Source: Melampsora larici-populina 98AG31
Lineage: Eukaryota; Basidiomycota; Pucciniomycetes; Pucciniales; Melampsoraceae
Length of the DNA: 64,000 nt
Direction of reading: 5' to 3'
Assembly (NCBI RefSeq): GCF_000204055.1
Contig: NW_006768841.1
Coordinates: 34,824 to 98,823 of the forward strand
A program made the translations under genes and the position numbers. How positions within the stretch are numbered: position 1 is the stretch's first letter; each line of letters begins with the position of its first letter. This document shows, piece after piece, positions 60,531 through 64,000 of this stretch. A model generated the notes under the pieces. The model was not told the DNA's origin, ran no database searches, and saw only the letters and a program-made list of their open reading frames with translations.

Positions 60531-61201
60531 CTAAGCAGCTTCATTCTTTGCTGCCTGTATCTGCTCTTGCATTTTCTTCATTCTTTGCACGTAGCTGAAG
60601 TCATAAATGGAGATGAGTTCAAAAGACGAAATAGGAGATATCATCCGTCAGTACATAACACACTCATCTCACAACTGAAGAAAGCCGAAGAAACTCAAAA
60701 CATACTCTTTATATTGACAATGCTCGTAGGCGTGCCTGTAATCGTGTCCATCACCGAAAGGAAGTTTATCAGAACAAGACGTTCTCGCCAATGGATTAGC
60801 TGATTCTGATCATTCTAACGAGAAACAGACCTTTCATCGCCACATTTCCATGGCATAAAGTATTCCTTATGTCTGCATTTATTAAGAGTGATCAAGTAAC
60901 TAGAGCCGTGGATTTGAGGATTCGGGAGGTCTTCGTCAGCCGTGATAGTTTTGGAATAGCTCAAAGTCATCAGGCTCGAATAACTGACTTGGCGCAACCG
61001 TCCCGATACCTATAGAAAGATTCAGAAATGTCAGTCCAAAAAGGTTTGCGTAGTGTTGCGAATGGCTCTTGAATCCATAAAGTGACATTTATCCAAAGCA
61101 GACATGTATGAGAAACATCGAGTTTAAAGACATGATCCTCACCCTAAAGGTAACCTGGCCTTCTTCATATCCTCCTGGGAAGCGAAACCAATGTCTGACA
61201 T
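60531..61201 (-). CDS. NDUFB7: Mitochondrial complex I subunit NDUFB7 (B18), five small exons
   Basis: An accessory subunit of NADH:ubiquinone oxidoreductase, bound to the membrane arm on the intermembrane-space side. Exons are 61201-61143, 61009-60989 (21 nt), 60899-60831, 60735-60706 (30 nt) and 60594-60531; all junctions are GT-AG and the phases sum to 80 residues. The protein reads SQEDMKKARLPLGYRDGC, then ITLNKCRHKEYFMPWKC, then GDERHAYEHCQYK. It has the twin CX9C pattern of a CHCH domain (CANYLITLNKC and CGDERHAYEHC), which forms two disulfides after Mia40 import. The C-terminus is a basic helix (QRMKKMQEQIQAAKNEAA). Length is slightly below animal homologues. It is convergent with the MFS gene. 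Confidence 0.93.
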
Positions 61202-62301
61202 CTTGATGAAAGTTGAATTATATTTGTTGATTGCGCTCGACAGAGTCTTTTCTGATTTTAGTATTCGGAATATGATCGATCGAGCGAGTTATCGTTGATG
61301 AGTCAATAGGCAATGAAGTGGTTAAATCTGGCAGAGTGAGGGCAGTCCCGCCGAACCGATCCAATCCAAGTTGAACTGAGTTTACCCGACTGTCCGAGTA
61401 TCATGTATGTATGCGGTACACCTCTCTAAACCCATGTAGCCTGAAATGCTCATTGGAAATTTAAGAAATTCAACTGAAGACTTCAACACAAATTTGTTGA
61501 GATGGCTTCTTGTTAGAAAACACAATTGGATTTCTGAGATCAAATACTCTCAGCTTCTGAGCACGTAATGAGATCAAATATGAGATTTTTTTGTGAACTT
61601 GGCAAGTCAGGCGCCCAAGACTGTAGTAAAAACTCAAGGAGGACAAACTTAACTAAGTCCCAAGCTGGACCTAACCACCAACTCCAGCGAGGGACTTACA
61701 TCTAATGTCAAAAAAATGGCGTGAGATCTGCCGGGGCATTTCTCAAAAAACTGCCAATCCTCATACTCACGATCCTCGCTAATCAAGGCGGTTTGGCACC
61801 CTTATAGCAAACAAGCGCAAGATAACCATCTCCAATATGCCGCTCTCGGCTTCTCACAATGTGCAGTGGTTTTCAAGATATTACAACTTTTCGATTTTGG
61901 CACTAACTCGGGGCCAAAGGGCGAGGTAGAATCCCTCATGCTGCGCGTCATAAACATTTCGGCCAAAGCAAAAAGACCCAAGATGAAAAAGTACAGCTAT
62001 TCTAGAAAGTCGTGTCATGGTGGCACTTTTCTTGGGTTTTTCCCCCAGCGCCACAGGCAGATACAGGCGCTGCGGAACGCAGCGGGCCTGAACAACCCGT
62101 GACCCCCAAACCCTGACACAGCCCATCGGGCCCAAACAACCCATTGAGAAAAATTTTTTGTCGCATTGAGAATTTTTTTTTCGCCGCATCGAAAAATTTT
62201 CCGCCCCAACAGTTTGTCACACCACCTCTTCAACGGTTTGTTCGTTTCGCTTTTGTTCGGTGAAACCATCATTCTGACTCTTCCAAATCCCCCTTCTAGG
62301 C
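61202..62301. other. Intergenic region between NDUFB7 and the mariner transposase
   Basis: The first ~200 bases hold the NDUFB7 promoter. From about 62020 the DNA becomes GC-rich (CAGCGCCACAGGCAGATACA) and then has poly-T with GCATTGAGAA/CGCATCGAAA near-repeats (62140-62200), perhaps the left end of the transposon. I could not define a terminal inverted repeat. Confidence 0.4.
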
Positions 62302-63421
62302 ATGCGAGGGCAACAACGGGGTCCATATCAAGTTAGTCTCAAGGTGCTGGCGGTTCAGCACCTCCGCGCAGGCAAAACCATCGATCAAGTCCGGCGGATC
62401 TTGATCTCGCCCGTCAGCCGGCGAACGATATCACGTTGGCACTCGCTATACCGACGAACCTATGCGGTAATTCGCAATCCTGAAGAATACGAACAAATCG
62501 GAAGAAAGACGGCTCTGAACGACAAAGACAGGGATTTCATGTTGGAGTTACTGGCCGGTAATCCTGCTCTGTACTTGGACGAGTATCGCCACGCAGTTTA
62601 TCGACGTACCGGCGAATGGGTCTCGTTACAAACCATTGCGAGCAATCTGAAGGATCGACTACACCTCACCCTCAAGAAAGCCTGCACTGTGCACCCTAAC
62701 CAGAGCCCTTCGAAGAGAGCGCGGTATCTACACGCAGTTGGAGCGTTGAACCCCAACATGCTCGTTTTCCTAGGTCCGTCATTCCTTCCGCCTGGCAGAT
62801 TGTGACTGCATCACTAACTTTTACCTTGTCCAATCCAGACGAGTGCTCAGTTCAAGAGAGGCATCTTGGCAGGCAGTTTGGTCGCGCTAGACGAGGGGAA
62901 CGGACTACCCAAATACCTTGGAGCCGTGGTGGCAAAAGGTTTTCTCTTCTACCAGCTATTTTCAAAGGTGGTGTATTAGCGCTGGACTGCCAAGAAGGAA
63001 GTTATCTGCGACGAGATTTTGAGGGCTTCCTCAAACATTGTTTGGTAAGCTCATTTTCCCTTTCTTTGACTCTCATCTTGATGATATTGACTGGTGACCC
63101 CCATAGTTTCCGATGATGAACCCATACCCTGAGGTCAACTCCGTCTTAGTAATGGACAATGCTAGAATCCACCACGGGGGCCGTATTGAAGAACTTGCGT
63201 CAGAGAGAGGAATCCGATTATTGTATCTCCCACCTTACTCACCCGATCTGAATCCGATTGAGAAGGCATTTAGTGTCCTCAAATCCTACTTTCGACGTAC
63301 CCAAGTACTCATCCAAACCGCGACGGACGAGAAGATGGATGTAATCATGGATGTCACATGGGACTTGTTCTCAGGCGCACTCATGCACAAATTGTATGCT
63401 GTATGCGGCTATTGGGTTTAG
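62302..63421 (+). CDS. Tc1/mariner-superfamily transposase (DD34E), three exons
   Basis: Exons 62302-62773, 62839-63044 and 63107-63421 join in phase to 330 residues with no stops. The N-terminus has helix-turn-helix-like DNA-binding segments (YQVSLKVLAVQHLRAGKTID, then SRRTISRWHSLYRR). The DDE core is complete: Asp158 in FLDECSVQER (codon formed across intron 1), Asp243 in VLVMDNARIHHG, and Glu278 in YSPDLNPIEKAFSVLK, with 34 residues between the last two. This is the IS630-Tc1-mariner pattern. All catalytic residues are present, so it could be active, although its terminal repeats were not identified. Confidence 0.88.
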
Positions 63422-63584
63422 ACGTCTATTAGCGATTGTAGATGAACGATAAGTAGCAAGTAGCTTGTAGTCACAATGACTTTGATTAGTTTTGATTTAA
63501 TGTTCAATTGATTCAAAAAATATCTCTGATTGATTCCAATCACCTCACCCCGATAATTTTGACCTTATACAAATGGTTTTTTAA

Positions 63585-63720
63585 TCATCAATGCCTTGTG
63601 ACTTGTGCGAGCAAGAAATCGATGTAACGAGACTCGTTCTCGTTACATCTTATCATCAATGCCTTTTGAGTTGTGCGAACAAGAAATCGATGTAACGAGA
63701 CGTGTTCTCGTTACATCGAT
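63585..63720. repeat. Tandem pair of ~67-bp units, each ending in a perfect palindrome
   Basis: Unit 1 (63585-63650) and unit 2 (63653-63718) both begin TCATCAATGCCTT and share AAGAAATCGATGTAACGAGA. Each ends in a hairpin. In unit 1, GATGTAACGAGA (63621-63632) pairs with 63638-63649 over a 5-base loop. In unit 2, 15-base arms 63686-63700 and 63706-63720 are perfect. Units differ by a handful of bases. They lie ~160 bp after the mariner stop codon and might be part of its 3' end. Confidence 0.85.
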
Positions 63721-64000
63721 TGGTGAACAAGTTGGGCCCTCATTACTCCTTCTCTATCATCCGCTGCGATAGAGAGGTGAACATTTTTGGGGTAGCAGTC
63801 TGGCCAGAAACGTAACAGGACACAAGGTTAAGGGGCACATGTCATTGTGGGCATAAAAGTGTGAAATGACCGGTAATCACTTAAGACTCATGATTGCATC
63901 AAAACGCTCAAACACAAATGGGCCGAGAGCGTCCAACAAAAGGATGAGTCATAACAATCGACTCTAACATTGAATCGCACATTGTAACACAGCACCAAGG
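63721..64000. other. Right flank, no gene seen
   Basis: No coding, RNA or repeat feature could be supported in these last bases. Confidence 0.4.

Noticed and set aside
60414..60803. 129-residue plus-strand frame with a hydrophobic segment
   Set aside because: It lies antisense to four exons of NDUFB7, which is supported by family motifs and five in-phase junctions.

Overview
The window looks like nuclear DNA of a basidiomycete, most likely a rust fungus (Pucciniales; Melampsora or Puccinia type). The basis is AT-rich DNA, genes cut by many 45-110 bp GT-AG introns, small secreted cysteine-rich proteins, a degraded Myb/SANT-like multigene-family member, and DNA transposons between short gene islands. 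The genus is inference. No rRNA, tRNA, CRISPR or bacterial-type operon was seen. I rebuilt exons by hand from GT-AG sites and reading phase, so exon ends are predictions. They are strongest where every phase closes to an open frame.

Layout. 1-3.2 kb: gene-poor, relic-like DNA with one perfect hairpin. 3.2-7.0 kb: two minus-strand genes of no known function, one secreted-like but lacking a start codon, the other a seven-exon putative zinc-finger protein. 7.5-12.1 kb (+): a glutamine-rich LIM-domain-binding (Ldb1/SEUSS/PtaB-type) transcription cofactor. 13.3-15.4 kb (-): mRNA guanylyltransferase (CEG1). 16.8-17.4 kb (-): a small secreted protein. 19.7-27.3 kb (+): a 2,354-aa FAB1/PIKfyve-like PI3P 5-kinase without a visible FYVE finger.

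27.3-51.9 kb is an accessory region. It holds tandem repeats, TATAC-rich foldbacks and an intact-looking hAT transposon with 8-bp target duplications. The hAT sits in an intron of a decayed Myb/SANT-like gene and itself contains a small MITE. Then come three copies of a 2.3-2.7 kb duplication, each with a 91-aa secreted cysteine-rich gene. Between copies 1 and 2 is an inserted block carrying the first two exons of an unrelated gene. A possibly interrupted secreted-protein gene and a weak Copia relic follow.

51.9-61.2 kb is a second gene island: RSA3-like ribosome assembly factor (-), an unknown basic nuclear-type protein (+) sharing a bidirectional promoter with it, an intron-rich DHA1-type MFS transporter (+), and complex I subunit NDUFB7 (-) built from micro-exons. 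From 62.3 kb an intact-looking Tc1/mariner (DD34E) transposase gene follows, and the window ends with a tandem pair of perfect palindromes.

The conserved genes are unlinked housekeeping or regulatory functions: transcription, mRNA capping, endosomal lipid signalling, ribosome assembly, efflux and respiration. The most interesting part is the triplicated secreted-protein locus, where 11 of 14 coding differences between diverged copies change the protein and cluster at a cysteine-rich tail ending in a CaaX-like motif.
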